Part shown: piece after piece, positions 36,341 through 45,417 of the stretch
Layout: the number at the start of each line of letters is the position of its first letter
Numbering within the stretch: the first letter of the stretch is position 1
Assembly (NCBI RefSeq): GCF_014652355.1
Contig: NZ_BMYQ01000001.1
Location: 618,180-682,179, forward strand
Source of the DNA: Gemmobacter lanyuensis
GTDB taxonomy: Bacteria; Pseudomonadota; Alphaproteobacteria; Rhodobacterales; Rhodobacteraceae
DNA: 64,000 nucleotides
Direction: 5' to 3'
Notes under the pieces: model-generated
Told to the model about the DNA's origin: nothing
Database searches by the model: none
Seen by the model: the letters and a program-made list of their open reading frames with translations, nothing else
Position numbers and translations under genes: made by a program

Positions 36341-38152
36341 CTAGCCCCCGGCTTTTTCTTCAAGCACCAGCCATTCCTCTTCCGCGGCGGCCAGGGTGGC
36401 CTGGCGTTCCGCCAACATTTCCGAGGCTTTCCGGAACTTTACGGGTTCCTTGGTGAAGAGGTCGGGCGTCTCGAGCAGCTCGCCCAACTTGCCGATCTCG
36501 CGCTCCAGTTTCGCGATCACGTCAGGCAGCTCGGCCAGACGTTTCCGTTCGGTAAAGGACAGGCCATCGGCCTTGCGCGGCGCGGCAGCGGCGGGTTTGG
36601 GCGCGGCGGATTGGGTCTTGGCTGCGGGGGCTGCCTCGACCGGCGCGGGGCGCTGCGCGAGGTAATCGCTCCATCCCCCGGCATAGACGGTGGCGATGCC
36701 GCCCCCTTCCAGCGCGATGGTGGTGGTGGCCACGCGGTCGATGAAATCCCGGTCGTGGCTGACAAGAAGCACCGTTCCGTCATATTCGCCCAGCAGATCC
36801 TGCAAGAGGTCGAGCGTTTCGACATCCAGATCGTTGGTCGGTTCGTCGAGGATCAGCAGGTTCGATTCCTGCGCCATCAGCTTGGCCAGCAGAAGCCGCG
36901 CCTTTTCGCCCCCCGACAACGATTTGACCGGCGCGCGCGCCTGCAATTCGTTGAAGAGGAAATCCTTGAGATAGGCCACCACATGTTTTGGCGTGCCGCG
37001 CACCATGACCTGATCCGAGGCGCCAGAGACCGCCATCAACGGATCGCCCGTCAGGTTTTCCCAAAGGCTTGCCTCGGCATCAAGCTGCGCGCGGGTCTGG
37101 TCAAAGACCGCGATCTGCAGATTGGTGCCCAGCGTCACGCTGCCCGCATCGGGGGCTTCCTGCCCGATCAGCATCTTCAGCAGCGTAGTCTTGCCAATGC
37201 CGTTCGGCCCGACAAAGGCCACCCGGTCACCCCGCAGGATCCGCAGGTCGAAATCGCGGATGATCGGCTTGTCGCCATAGGCCTTGGACAGGCCCACGGC
37301 CTCGATCACCTTTTTCCCCGAAGTCGGGCCGCTGTCGAATTCCAGCGCGGCAGTGCCCTGACGGCGGATCATCGAGGCGCGTTGGGCGCGCAGATCCTGC
37401 AACGCCCGCACCCGCCCCATATTGCGCTTGCGCCGGGCGCTGATGCCTTCGACCGCCCATTTCGCCTCGTGCTTGATCTTGCGTTCCAGCTTGTGGCGGG
37501 CGTCATCCTCTTCGGCCCAGACGGTTTCGCGCCATTCCTCGAACCCGTCAAAGCCGGATTCGCGGCGGCGCACCTCGCCCCGATCCACCCAGAGCGTGGC
37601 GCGCGTCAGGGCGCGCAGGAAAGCACGGTCGTGGCTGATCAGGACAAAGGCGGTGCGGGTGCCCGACAGCTCCTGTTCGAGCCACTGGATCGCCTGAATA
37701 TCAAGGTGATTCGTCGGTTCGTCCAGAAGCATCAGCTCGGGCGCCTCGGCCATCAGCTTGGCCAGCGCCGCGCGGCGGCGTTCCCCGCCCGAAGCCGAGA
37801 CGACAGGCGTGTCGGGGCGGAATTTCAGTCCTTCGGCCACCACTTCGACCTTGTAGGACTCTTCGGGCGGCAGGGCGCTGGCGGCGTAATCGCCCAGCGT
37901 CTCGAACCCCGACAGGTCCGGGTCCTGCTCCATATAGCCCACGGTCACGCCGGGCGGCACCACACGGGCGCCGGCATCGGCCTCGACCAGACCGGCCATG
38001 ATCTTCATCAGGGTCGATTTGCCCGATCCGTTGCGCCCCACAAGCGCCACGCGATCACCGGGCTGGACCGTCAGGTCCAGGCCTTCGAACAAGGGATTAC
38101 CACCAAAGGTGAGCGAGATGCCGGAAAGCTGAAGAAGGGGTGCGCGTGCCAT
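36341..38152 (-). CDS. uup: ABC-F ATPase, Uup type
   Basis: A 603-residue soluble protein with two ABC ATPase domains and no membrane segment, the ABC-F layout. The first Walker A is ALVGRNGSGKST and the second FVGPNGIGKTT; signatures SASGGERRRAALA and LSGGEKARLLLA follow, with an ABC-F linker (TLWVDRGEVRRRES then FEEWRETVWAEEDDARHKLERK) between. The C-terminal 100 residues after an Ala/Pro linker form a coiled coil (LAELPDVIAKLEREIGKLG), the DNA- or ribosome-binding tail of Uup. ATG 38152 begins MARAPLLQL. Confidence 0.93.
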   Translation of the reverse strand: MARAPLLQLSGISLTFGGNPLFEGLDLTVQPGDRVALVGRNGSGKSTLMKIMAGLVEADAGARVVPPGVTVGYMEQDPDLSGFETLGDYAASALPPEESYKVEVVAEGLKFRPDTPVVSASGGERRRAALAKLMAEAPELMLLDEPTNHLDIQAIQWLEQELSGTRTAFVLISHDRAFLRALTRATLWVDRGEVRRRESGFDGFEEWRETVWAEEDDARHKLERKIKHEAKWAVEGISARRKRNMGRVRALQDLRAQRASMIRRQGTAALEFDSGPTSGKKVIEAVGLSKAYGDKPIIRDFDLRILRGDRVAFVGPNGIGKTTLLKMLIGQEAPDAGSVTLGTNLQIAVFDQTRAQLDAEASLWENLTGDPLMAVSGASDQVMVRGTPKHVVAYLKDFLFNELQARAPVKSLSGGEKARLLLAKLMAQESNLLILDEPTNDLDVETLDLLQDLLGEYDGTVLLVSHDRDFIDRVATTTIALEGGGIATVYAGGWSDYLAQRPAPVEAAPAAKTQSAAPKPAAAAPRKADGLSFTERKRLAELPDVIAKLEREIGKLGELLETPDLFTKEPVKFRKASEMLAERQATLAAAEEEWLVLEEKAGG

Positions 38153-38202
38153 GATGGGGCCGAGGTAGCGATGCAGCCCCCCAAGGTCAAGCGCGGTGGC
38201 CC

Positions 38203-38940
38203 TCAGCCCCCTGCAACAAGGCGCAGCGCCCGCGCCCGCGCCGCGGGAATCGCGCGGATTTCCACCCCGGTAAACACATGCAGCGTGTTCATCGCCAGAT
38301 CCACCACGGCATGATCCGACACCCAGCCCCCCATCCCCAGATAGGTCCGCAGCAGCGGCGGCATCGCCATCATCCCCCGGCGCGGATCGGGTGTTTCCTG
38401 CGCAAGCAGCCGGCCAAAGGGAAAGACCCGCGGCGCCTTCACCTGCGGCCGCCACCGGGCCGGCGCCAGATAGGCCTGGCCCAGCAGGGCAAAGGCCGGA
38501 TGATGCGGCGCCGCATCTGTGCCGGTAAAGGACGCACAGCCGAACAGAAGGCCCGCCCCGAGAGCGTCGACAAGCCGCGTCATCGCCCCCCAGGCCAGCC
38601 GCAAGATATCCGGATCGCGCTGATCGGGGGCCACGCAAAAGCGCCCCATCTCGACCACGGGCCCCTCAAAGCGCGTCAGGCGCGCAAGATCATAGAATTG
38701 CGCGGAATAGCTGTTTCCGATCTGCGCGCCGTCAGGCAGCGCGAGCACACGGTAGCAGGCAAGCAGGCGGTCCGACCCATGATCTTCGATCAGAACATGG
38801 TCACATTGATCATCGAATGCGTCGTGATCGCGGCCCGGCCCGCCCTTGAAACACAGATGACGCAGGGCCTGCGCCCGATCCACATCCTCGGGCGTTCGGG
38901 CCAGACGGGCGCGCAGACGACCTTTTTGCAATGGCTCCAT
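38203..38940 (-). CDS. olsB: Ornithine-acyl-ACP N-acyltransferase
   Basis: A 245-residue GNAT-fold enzyme that attaches a 3-hydroxyacyl chain from acyl carrier protein to ornithine, the first step of ornithine-lipid synthesis. ALRHLCFKGGPGRDHDAFDDQCDHVLIED (about 33-61) and VVEMGRFCVAPDQRDPDILRLAWGAM (about 96-121) are diagnostic, as is the late PPLLRTYLGMGGWV. ATG 38940 begins MEPLQKGRLRARLA. It is usually adjacent to olsA, which is not seen here; the downstream gene is uup. Ornithine lipids are common phosphorus-free membrane lipids in this order. Confidence 0.9.
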   Translation of the reverse strand: MEPLQKGRLRARLARTPEDVDRAQALRHLCFKGGPGRDHDAFDDQCDHVLIEDHGSDRLLACYRVLALPDGAQIGNSYSAQFYDLARLTRFEGPVVEMGRFCVAPDQRDPDILRLAWGAMTRLVDALGAGLLFGCASFTGTDAAPHHPAFALLGQAYLAPARWRPQVKAPRVFPFGRLLAQETPDPRRGMMAMPPLLRTYLGMGGWVSDHAVVDLAMNTLHVFTGVEIRAIPAARARALRLVAGG

Positions 38941-39018
38941 GCCGGTCTCCTGCCGAAAGGGCAACTGCCGCGACGCAGATCACGGCGCTGCAACCGGGAT
39001 ATGACAGCGGACCTTGCG

Positions 39019-39492
39019 TCAGTCGACGATATCCGTGGCACGCATGCGGCCGAGGTTGCCCATCAACTGGCGGATCAGGCCCATGCCCTTGACGTTCGAA
39101 TCCGTGACGCGCCGAGACAGGACAACAACCTTGCCGCGTTCCAAGCCGAAGCGTTCGACGTTCGACACCACGCCCTCTTCGGTAAAGGAGACCGCCACGA
39201 CCTGACGGTCGATCTCTTTCGGGGCACGGGCGCCCTTATGCTCCCACCGGCTGCGGACGTAATACCAGCCGAGGTCATTGAGCAGACCCGCCGCAGACGG
39301 CCGGCCAATCTTTTCGGCCACGCTCTCGCGCGTGTCCTTGCCCACCTCGATCGTGGCCAGTTCGACCTCTTCGGGCACATAGCCGTGATCACGGTAGATC
39401 GCCGCACAGGCCGCAAGCCCGAAGGCCAAAAGGCACCCTGCGATCACGGTCAGAATCTGCCGCCCCCGCCGCGCCGAACGTCCAGCCGCCAT
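39019..39492 (-). CDS. bamE: Outer-membrane assembly lipoprotein BamE (SmpA/OmlA)
   Basis: A 157-residue lipoprotein of the BAM complex, which inserts barrel proteins into the outer membrane. A lipobox AFGLAAC (cysteine at about residue 28) follows an Arg-rich N-terminus and a hydrophobic segment. The SmpA/OmlA fold is recognised in VELATIEVGKDTRESVAEKIGRPSA, then WYYVRSRW and VAVSFTEEGVV. ATG 39492 is preferred; an earlier in-frame start adds a long Arg/Pro-rich stretch. It is divergent from yceD. Confidence 0.92.
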   Translation of the reverse strand: MAAGRSARRGRQILTVIAGCLLAFGLAACAAIYRDHGYVPEEVELATIEVGKDTRESVAEKIGRPSAAGLLNDLGWYYVRSRWEHKGARAPKEIDRQVVAVSFTEEGVVSNVERFGLERGKVVVLSRRVTDSNVKGMGLIRQLMGNLGRMRATDIVD

Positions 39493-39685
39493 GATCTCTC
39501 CCGTTTCCGGCCGGGGCGGGCCTTGCCATCGCGGCAAGCGGACCCTATCCCGGTAAGCTGATGCAGCCCTGTCCCGCCGTGATGGCGGGGGGCACAGGCT
39601 CCGGCTTACAGAAGGTCGGGCCACTGTTCAAGAAAGGAACGCAGAGGCGCGGAAAACCGCCACTCTGTCAAAGGAGATCAAAGCC

Positions 39686-40261
39686 ATGACCAGCGAACCG
39701 ATGCCGCCCGCCGCCGCACTGAGCCATCCGCTGCGGGTGGCCGCCCTTGCCGCGCGCAAACCCACGCGCTTCGACCTGAAACCCGATGACGCGACGCGCG
39801 CAGCCCTTGCGGCCGAGCTTGAAATCACCGCGGTGCATGAGCTGCGCTTCAAGGGTGAATTGCAGCCGCGCGGGCGCAGCGACTGGGATCTGAGCGGCCA
39901 GCTGACCGCGAAGGTGGAACAGCCCTGCTCGGTCACGCTGGCGCCGGTGATCACCGAAATCTCGGAACCCGTGCGCCGCCGCTACCTGGCCGAAATGCCG
40001 GAACCCGAGGGGGATGAGGTCGAGGCGCCCGAGGATGACACCCAGGAAGCCCTGCCCGATGTGATCGATCCCGGCATCGTCGCCACCGAGGCGCTGGCGC
40101 TTGCCCTGCCCATGTATCCCCGCGCCGATGATGCGGCCCTCGGCGAGGCGGTTTTTGCCGCGCCCGGCGTTGCGCCGTTGAAAGATGAGGATCTTCGTCC
40201 CTTTGCCGGTCTGGCAAGCCTTGCACAAAAGCTCGGAACCGGGCAGAAGGACGACCACTGA
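39686..40261 (+). CDS. yceD: DUF177/YceD family protein
   Basis: A 191-residue cytoplasmic protein of the DUF177 family, linked to 23S rRNA maturation and co-conserved with rpmF and plsX. Motifs include RFDLKPDDATRAALAAELEI, VEQPCSVTLAPVITEISEPV with its conserved cysteine, and the acidic DEVEAPEDDTQEALPDVIDPGI. The C-terminus FAGLASLAQKLG is typical. A strong aaaggag precedes ATG 39686. It lies 178 bases upstream of rpmF, the usual order. Confidence 0.9.
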   Translation: MTSEPMPPAAALSHPLRVAALAARKPTRFDLKPDDATRAALAAELEITAVHELRFKGELQPRGRSDWDLSGQLTAKVEQPCSVTLAPVITEISEPVRRRYLAEMPEPEGDEVEAPEDDTQEALPDVIDPGIVATEALALALPMYPRADDAALGEAVFAAPGVAPLKDEDLRPFAGLASLAQKLGTGQKDDH

Positions 40262-40304
40262 GATCCCGCGGGACTCGGGCCGGAAGGTCAGGCGCAGAAA
40301 AGAC

Positions 40305-40332
40305 TTGCACCTGACCAGAATCCGGCTATGTT
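40305..40332 (+). promoter_or_regulatory. rpmF: Putative promoter of rpmF
   Basis: TTGCAC (40305-40310), a 16-base spacer and TATGTT (40327-40332) match sigma-70 elements. The 5' leader would be about 100 bases and holds a small hairpin, aggggcttgtcccct (40405-40419), just before the ribosome-binding site. Confidence 0.5.
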
Positions 40333-40439
40333 CCGCGCCTCGCAAACACTGTGGAAACAGGGCCGCCCCTCAAGGTGGAACACGCTGTTTCTCTTAGGAA
40401 AATCAGGGGCTTGTCCCCTCACTAACCCGAGGTTGAGAC

Positions 40440-40646
40440 ATGGCTGTCCCTCAGAACCGAGTCACCCGTTCGCGCCGCAATATGCGTCGTTCGCATGACG
40501 CCCTTGTTGCCGGTAACCCGGCTGAATGCCCGAACTGTGGCGAGCTGAAGCGCCCGCACCACGTTTGCGGCGCCTGCGGCCACTACGACTCGCGTGAAGT
40601 CGTGGCGCTGACCAAAGAAGTCGACGTGGACGAGGACGCGGCGTAA
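40440..40646 (+). CDS. rpmF: 50S ribosomal protein L32
   Basis: A 68-residue L32. [22 protein letters not shown] is the standard N-terminus, and CPNC (about 30-33) with CGAC (about 43-46) form the zinc-binding knuckle pair of the zinc-dependent form. It sits between yceD and plsX as in most proteobacteria and begins a run through plsX, fabH and ihfA. Confidence 0.99.
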   Translation: MAVPQNRVTRSRRNMRRSHDALVAGNPAECPNCGELKRPHHVCGACGHYDSREVVALTKEVDVDEDAA

Positions 40647-40673
40647 GCCGCTTCCCCGCCCTGACGCCGACCG

Positions 40674-41774
40674 ATGTCGAACGGAACGAAACTTCCGGAG
40701 CAGGGCGCAGCGCGCACCGTCATCTCTTTGGATGCAATGGGCGGGGATCGAGGACCGGCAGCGGTTGTTGCCGGTCTTGTTGATTCTGCCCAAGCCGATT
40801 CTGCGCTCCACTTCATCCTTCATGGCGACGAGGGCATCCTTCGTCCGCTGCTGGCCCGGCATCCGATGATCGCGGACCGGGTTGAAATCCGTCATGCGCC
40901 GCGCACCGTCACGATGCATGACAAGCCCAGCCAGGTCATGCGCCATGGCGAGGGCACCTCGATGTGGTCCACCATCGACTGCGTGAAACAAGGCGAGGCG
41001 CGCGTTGCCGTCAGCTGCGGCAATACCGGCGCGCTGATGGCCGTCAGTATGATCCGCCTGCGGAAACTGCCCGGCGTCAACCGCCCTGCAATTGCCTGCC
41101 TCTGGCCATCACGCAATCCGGGCGGGTTCAACGTCATGCTGGACGTGGGCGCCGATATCAAGGCCGAGGCCGAGGACCTGGTGCAATACGCCACCATGGG
41201 CGCGGCCTATGCCCGCAATGGCATGAACCTCAAGCGTCCCCGCGTGGGCCTGCTGAACGTGGGCACCGAAGAACACAAGGGCCGGGCCGAGCTGAAGGTC
41301 GCGCATGACCATATGATGGCCGCGCAAGAGGCTGCGGGCTTTGACTTCGTGGGGTTTGTCGAAGGCGGGGATATCCCCTCGGATCGCGTCGATGTGATCG
41401 TGACCGACGGCTTCACGGGGAATATCGCGCTCAAGACCGGGGAAGGCACAGCCAAGCTGATCTCGGATCTGCTGAAAGAGGCCTTCGGGGCGGGACTTCT
41501 GTCGAAATTCGCAGCCCTTCTTGCGCTCAATTCACTGAAACGCCTGCAAAAGCGGATTGATCCGCGCCGGGTGAACGGCGGGGTCTTCCTCGGCCTGAAC
41601 GGCACGGTGGTGAAAAGCCACGGTTCGGCCGATTCGACCGGGGTCGCCGCCGCCATCCGCCTTGCGGCCCAACTCGCGCGGTCGGGGTTCAACGACCGGC
41701 TTGCCGCACGGCTTGCATCGGCGGTCGCGGCGGGGCAGGATGCTGCCGTGCAGGAAAACGGGCAAGAAAAATGA
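40674..41774 (+). CDS. plsX: Phosphate acyltransferase PlsX
   Basis: A 366-residue enzyme that converts acyl-ACP to acyl-phosphate for phospholipid synthesis. SLDAMGGDRGP (about 18-28), SCGNTGALM, MLDVGADIKAEAEDL, and VDVIVTDGFTGNIALKTGEG are conserved. ATG 40674 is 27 bases after rpmF. The stop overlaps fabH (ATGA), coupling phospholipid and fatty-acid initiation. Length is slightly above the 330-350 typical, owing to both ends. Confidence 0.97.
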   Translation: MSNGTKLPEQGAARTVISLDAMGGDRGPAAVVAGLVDSAQADSALHFILHGDEGILRPLLARHPMIADRVEIRHAPRTVTMHDKPSQVMRHGEGTSMWSTIDCVKQGEARVAVSCGNTGALMAVSMIRLRKLPGVNRPAIACLWPSRNPGGFNVMLDVGADIKAEAEDLVQYATMGAAYARNGMNLKRPRVGLLNVGTEEHKGRAELKVAHDHMMAAQEAAGFDFVGFVEGGDIPSDRVDVIVTDGFTGNIALKTGEGTAKLISDLLKEAFGAGLLSKFAALLALNSLKRLQKRIDPRRVNGGVFLGLNGTVVKSHGSADSTGVAAAIRLAAQLARSGFNDRLAARLASAVAAGQDAAVQENGQEK

Positions 41775-42742
41775 CAATACGCGCCGTCGTCAAGGGTGTG
41801 GGGCATTACCTGCCCGAACGGATCGTCCCCAATTCGGAATTCGAACAGACGATCGAAACCTCGGATGAATGGATTCGCACCCGTTCGGGGATCGAACGGC
41901 GGCATTTCGTGGCCGAGGGACAGACCACCTCGGATCTGGCGACCCGTGCGGCAGAGGCCGCGCTGGCCCATGCCGGCCTGACGGCGGATGACATTGATGC
42001 CATCGTGCTTGCCACCTCGACCGCCGATCTGACCTTCCCTTCCGCCGCAACCATGGTGCAGGCGCGACTCGGCATGACACGGGGCTTTGCTTTTGACGTG
42101 CAGGCGGTCTGTGCGGGGTTTGTCTTTGCGCTGTCGAATGCCAATGCGCTGATCGTATCGGGCCAGGCGAAGCGGGTTCTGGTGATCGGGGCGGAAACCT
42201 TCTCGCGTCTGATGGACTGGACGGATCGCGGGACTTGCGTGCTGTTCGGCGATGGCGCAGGGGCGGTGATCCTCGAAGGTGAAACCGGCAGCGGCACGAC
42301 CGATGACCGGGGCATTCTGGCGACGGACCTGCATTCGGACGGGCGCCACAAGGACATCCTCTATGTCGATGGCGGTGTCTCGACGGGAACGACGGGCCAT
42401 CTGCGGATGCAGGGGAAAGAGGTTTTCCGCCACGCTGTCGAGAAGCTTGCCGAAACCGCCCATGCCGCACTGGACAAGGTTGGCCTGTCGGGCGCCGATG
42501 TTGATTGGATCGTGCCACATCAGGCCAATATCCGCATCATCGAAGGCACCGCCAAGCGGATGCAGGTGCCGATGGACCGCGTCGTCGTGACGGTGCAGGA
42601 CCATGGCAATACCTCGGCCGCGTCGATCCCGCTGGCGCTTTCGGTCGGCGTGCAGCGCGGTCAAATCAAGCCGGGCGATCTGGTGGTGACCGAGGCCATC
42701 GGTGGCGGCCTTGCCTGGGGCGCGGTCGTCCTGCGCTGGTAA
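41771..42742 (+). CDS. fabH: 3-oxoacyl-ACP synthase III
   Basis: A 323-residue condensing enzyme that starts fatty-acid synthesis from acetyl-CoA and malonyl-ACP. The Cys-His-Asn triad is visible as Cys114 (QAVCAGFV), His250 (PHQANIRI) and Asn280 (HGNTSAAS). [15 protein letters not shown] near the N-terminus binds CoA. It overlaps plsX by four bases and ends 136 bases before ihfA. Confidence 0.98.
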   Translation: MTIRAVVKGVGHYLPERIVPNSEFEQTIETSDEWIRTRSGIERRHFVAEGQTTSDLATRAAEAALAHAGLTADDIDAIVLATSTADLTFPSAATMVQARLGMTRGFAFDVQAVCAGFVFALSNANALIVSGQAKRVLVIGAETFSRLMDWTDRGTCVLFGDGAGAVILEGETGSGTTDDRGILATDLHSDGRHKDILYVDGGVSTGTTGHLRMQGKEVFRHAVEKLAETAHAALDKVGLSGADVDWIVPHQANIRIIEGTAKRMQVPMDRVVVTVQDHGNTSAASIPLALSVGVQRGQIKPGDLVVTEAIGGGLAWGAVVLRW

Positions 42743-42878
42743 CAGATCCCGTTTTTGGGCAGATGCCGCCCCCGCGTCCGGACTGGCCGCGGGGCGGTCT
42801 TTAACATCACCGCGCAAGTGGTTGATATTGACTCGAAAACCCATTGCCCCCAATCTAATGAAAACCCCGGGGGGAATG

Positions 42879-43181
42879 ATGAGCGAAAAGACCCTGACGC
42901 GCATGGACCTGAGCGAGGCGGTTTTCCGCGAGGTTGGCCTGTCGCGCAACGAATCTGCCGATTTGGTCGAGGCCGTGCTGCTGCATGTCTCGGACGCGCT
43001 GGTCGCGGGCGAGACGGTGAAGATTTCATCTTTCGGCACCTTCTCGGTTCGGGACAAATCTGCCCGGGTCGGTCGCAACCCGAAAACCGGCGATGAAGTG
43101 CCGATCAGCCCGCGCCGCGTGCTGACCTTCCGCCCCTCGCACCTCATGAAAGAGCGCGTGGCCAACGGCAAGAAACGCTGA
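42879..43181 (+). CDS. ihfA: Integration host factor subunit alpha
   Basis: A 100-residue DNA-bending HU/IHF-family protein. [22 protein letters not shown] is the usual IhfA start, [10 protein letters not shown] the dimer core, and [14 protein letters not shown] to [22 protein letters not shown] the DNA-intercalating arm with Pro. Two adjacent ATG codons (42876, 42879) exist behind cgggggg; the second matches homologues. It precedes the MerR-type gene by 14 bases, a pairing also seen in gamma- and alphaproteobacteria. Confidence 0.96.
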   Translation: MSEKTLTRMDLSEAVFREVGLSRNESADLVEAVLLHVSDALVAGETVKISSFGTFSVRDKSARVGRNPKTGDEVPISPRRVLTFRPSHLMKERVANGKKR

Positions 43182-43195
43182 GCGGACCACCGCCC

Positions 43196-44116
43196 ATGGA
43201 CAAATCGCCCGAAGCCTTCCGCACGATCAGCGAGGTCGCTGACCTGCTGGAGACCCCGGCGCATGTCCTGCGGTTCTGGGAAAGCCGGTTTCCGCAGATC
43301 AAACCGGTCAAACGGGCGGGCGGGCGGCGCTATTATCGCCCCAGCGATGTTGCGCTGCTGGCGGGCATCCGCAAGCTTTTGCACGATGAAGGGATGACCA
43401 TCCGCGGCGTCCAGAAAATCCTGCGGGACCACGGGGTTCGATATGTCGCCGCACTCAGCGGGTCTGCGCCGGATGAGGCGTTGCATGACATTGTGGATGC
43501 AGCCGAGGGGTTTGAAGAAACGATGCCCTTCGAGGATGTGGCCGCGCCCGTCCCGGTCAGCAATGTGGTCACGTTGACGGAGTGGATTCCGTCGACAGAC
43601 CGCCCGGCGGTCGAGGCGCCGCCGGTTCCGGCGGAGACAGGGGCGCCGCCTCGTCAACGGTCCTTCTTTGATGATGACGGCCCTACCCCGCTTCCCGCTG
43701 ATGCCGCCCCCGAGGTGATCGAATCAGACCCGGCTACGCCAGCCTTCCTCACCGCCGCCGAAGGAGCCGACGCACCGGCTTTGGCACAGCCAAGCGTTGC
43801 TGAGGCTGAGGCTGAGGCTGAGGCTGAGGCTGAGGCTGAGGCTGAGGCTGAGGCTGAGGCTGAGGCTGAGGCTGAGGCTGAGGCTGAGGCTGAGGCTGAG
43901 GCTGAGGCTGAGGAAACCAATCCTGCCTCCACACCCGCGTCAAGCCTGCCGGTCGAATCGCCCCTGCCCGCTGAACGCCCCTGGGTGCCCCATCTCTTGC
44001 GCGCCCTGACCGCCGAAGACCGCGCCAGTCGCGCTGCTGCGCTGCGGCCGTTCCTGCCGCGCGCGCAGGCTTTGCTGGATGCCCGCGGGCCCGCGCAGCC
44101 GCCGCGGCGCGGATAA
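43196..44116 (+). CDS. MerR-family regulator with (Ala-Glu)19 repeat
   Basis: A 306-residue regulator. Residues about 8-80 form a MerR winged helix: [43 protein letters not shown] and [14 protein letters not shown]. An acidic low-complexity linker follows, and codons 202-239 encode 19 perfect Ala-Glu pairs from a GCTGAG tandem repeat. A short C-terminal segment (about 255-300) contains [30 protein letters not shown], perhaps a helical interaction patch. The family usually lacks such a repeat. The position after ihfA is conserved in the order. Repeat changes stay in frame, so length variants, not on/off switching, are expected. Targets are unknown. Confidence 0.88.
   Translation: MDKSPEAFRTISEVADLLETPAHVLRFWESRFPQIKPVKRAGGRRYYRPSDVALLAGIRKLLHDEGMTIRGVQKILRDHGVRYVAALSGSAPDEALHDIVDAAEGFEETMPFEDVAAPVPVSNVVTLTEWIPSTDRPAVEAPPVPAETGAPPRQRSFFDDDGPTPLPADAAPEVIESDPATPAFLTAAEGADAPALAQPSVAEAEAEAEAEAEAEAEAEAEAEAEAEAEAEAEAEAEAEETNPASTPASSLPVESPLPAERPWVPHLLRALTAEDRASRAAALRPFLPRAQALLDARGPAQPPRRG
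43799..43912 (+). repeat. Hexanucleotide tandem repeat, 19 copies of GCTGAG
   Basis: An uninterrupted 114-base array of identical GCTGAG units inside the MerR-family coding sequence. The purity at nucleotide level, with no synonymous changes, points to recent expansion by slipped-strand mispairing rather than selection on the peptide alone. Confidence 0.97.
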
Positions 44117-44179
44117 TTTCGGAAACTGCGTTTTGTCGCTTGCCCCCGCCGGAATTATCGTTATGTATCCGCGCAGTGT

Positions 44180-44257
44180 CGGGCCGTGGCGCAGCCTGGT
44201 TAGCGCGTCCGTCTGGGGGGCGGAAGGTCGTGAGTTCGAATCTCACCGGCCCGACCA
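44180..44257 (+). tRNA. tRNA-Pro (anticodon GGG)
   Basis: A complete cloverleaf: acceptor stem CGGGCCG/CGGCCCG, D-loop with AGCCTGGTTAGC, anticodon stem TCCGT/GCGGA around loop CTGGGGG (anticodon GGG, reading CCC/CCU), T-loop GTTCGAATC, discriminator A and an encoded CCA (44255-44257). A hairpin terminator follows immediately. Confidence 0.96.
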
Positions 44258-44260
44258 TCG

Positions 44261-44299
44261 AAAAAACTCCGCACTTGGAAACAAGTTGCGGAGTTTTTC
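44261..44299 (+). terminator. Terminator of tRNA-Pro
   Basis: A long stem aaaaactccgca…ttgcggagttttt with a cttg/caag extension and a gaaa loop, ending in five T, three bases after the tRNA CCA. Confidence 0.9.
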
Positions 44300-44325
44300 A
44301 TATCAGCCAACAGGAGCCTGATTGC

Positions 44326-45399
44326 ATGACCGGAGTTCTGCCTGCACAGGCCCTGCGCCAGCTGATCGACCAGGGCGTGATTTGCGCCGATCCGGCCATC
44401 ACCGAAGGGCAGATCCAACCGGCCAGCCTCGATCTCCGGTTGGGGACTGTGGCCTACCGCGTGCGCGCCTCGTTCTTGGCCGGGCAAGGCCGCAGCGTGG
44501 CCGAGCGGATTTCCGAGTTTGAGATGCACCGCGTCGACCTGACCGCGGGCGCCGTACTGGAAAAGGGCTGTGTCTATCTCATTCCGCTGATGGAACGACT
44601 GGCCCTGCCCAAAGGCGTGACGGCGGTGGCCAATGCCAAAAGCTCGACCGGGCGGCTGGATCTCCTCACACGGACCATCACCGACGGCGGGGTCGAATTC
44701 GACCGCATTCCAGAAGGCTATCACGGCCCGCTTTATGCCGAAGTCTGCCCGCGCAGCTTTTCGGTGCTGGCGCGCAGTGGGCAACGCCTGAACCAGATCC
44801 GCTTCCGTCAGGGGCAGGCCGTGCTGTCCGATGCCGATCTGGCCGCGCTGCACGCGCGGGAGCGGCTTGTCGACGGGCCAGCGGTGATTTCCGAGGGCCT
44901 GGGCTTTTCCGTCGATCTTCAGCCGGCCGAGGGCGATCTGGTGGGCTATCGGGCCAAGCCGCATACCGGGGTGATCGATCTGGACCGCATCGGCCATTAC
45001 CCCGCCGCCGAATTCTGGGAAGAAATCCGCACCCGCGACGGGCGCATCATCCTCGACCCCGGCGCCTTCTACATTTTGGTCAGCCGCGAGGCCGTGACCA
45101 TCCCCCCCGATTACGCCGCCGAAATGGCCCCCTATCTGGCGATGGTGGGGGAATTCCGCGTGCATTATGCGGGCTTCTTCGACCCCGGCTTTGGTCATTC
45201 CGAGGCGGGCGGCGCAGGGTCGCGCGGGGTGCTCGAGGTGCGCTGCCACGAGGCGCCCTTCGTCCTGGAACATGGGCAGGTCGTGGGGCGGCTGGTCTAT
45301 GAACGCATGTCGGCCCGGCCCGAGACTCTTTACGGCGCGGGGATCGCCTCCAACTATCAGGGTCAGGGGCTGAAGCTCGCCAAGCATTTCCGCGGCTGA
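44326..45399 (+). CDS. dcd: 2'-deoxycytidine 5'-triphosphate deaminase, double-length form
   Basis: A 357-residue enzyme that deaminates dCTP to dUTP, supplying dTMP synthesis. The N-terminal half has QIQPASLDLRLGTVAYRVR (about 29-47) and ANAKSSTGRLDLLTRTITD (about 103-121), matching the Dcd/dUTPase trimer core. The second half repeats the fold with GAFYILVSREAVTIPPDYAAEMAP (about 246-269) and YAGFFDPGFG. This tandem form, about twice the E. coli Dcd length, is common in alphaproteobacteria. ATG 44326 has caggag upstream. Its stop falls in a hairpin shared with the convergent scpB. Confidence 0.9.
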   Translation: MTGVLPAQALRQLIDQGVICADPAITEGQIQPASLDLRLGTVAYRVRASFLAGQGRSVAERISEFEMHRVDLTAGAVLEKGCVYLIPLMERLALPKGVTAVANAKSSTGRLDLLTRTITDGGVEFDRIPEGYHGPLYAEVCPRSFSVLARSGQRLNQIRFRQGQAVLSDADLAALHARERLVDGPAVISEGLGFSVDLQPAEGDLVGYRAKPHTGVIDLDRIGHYPAAEFWEEIRTRDGRIILDPGAFYILVSREAVTIPPDYAAEMAPYLAMVGEFRVHYAGFFDPGFGHSEAGGAGSRGVLEVRCHEAPFVLEHGQVVGRLVYERMSARPETLYGAGIASNYQGQGLKLAKHFRG

Positions 45400-45417
45400 T
45401 CCCGGCGCGGGGATCAG
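45396..45417. terminator. Hairpin covering the convergent dcd and scpB ends
   Basis: Stem ctgatccc/gggatcag with a six-base loop spans both stop codons. It lacks T-runs, so termination is not assured. Confidence 0.35.

Noticed and set aside
43799-43912. The hexamer array as a CRISPR or integration element
   Set aside because: The units are six bases with no spacers, lie inside a coding frame, and no cas or mobility genes are nearby.
43749-44258. Minus-strand reading frame with a long Pro-Gln repeat opposite the MerR gene, and a Ser-Ala repeat in another minus frame
   Set aside because: These are translations of the complement of the GCTGAG array. They overlap a clear MerR-family gene and tRNA-Pro, and have no ribosome-binding site or family match.
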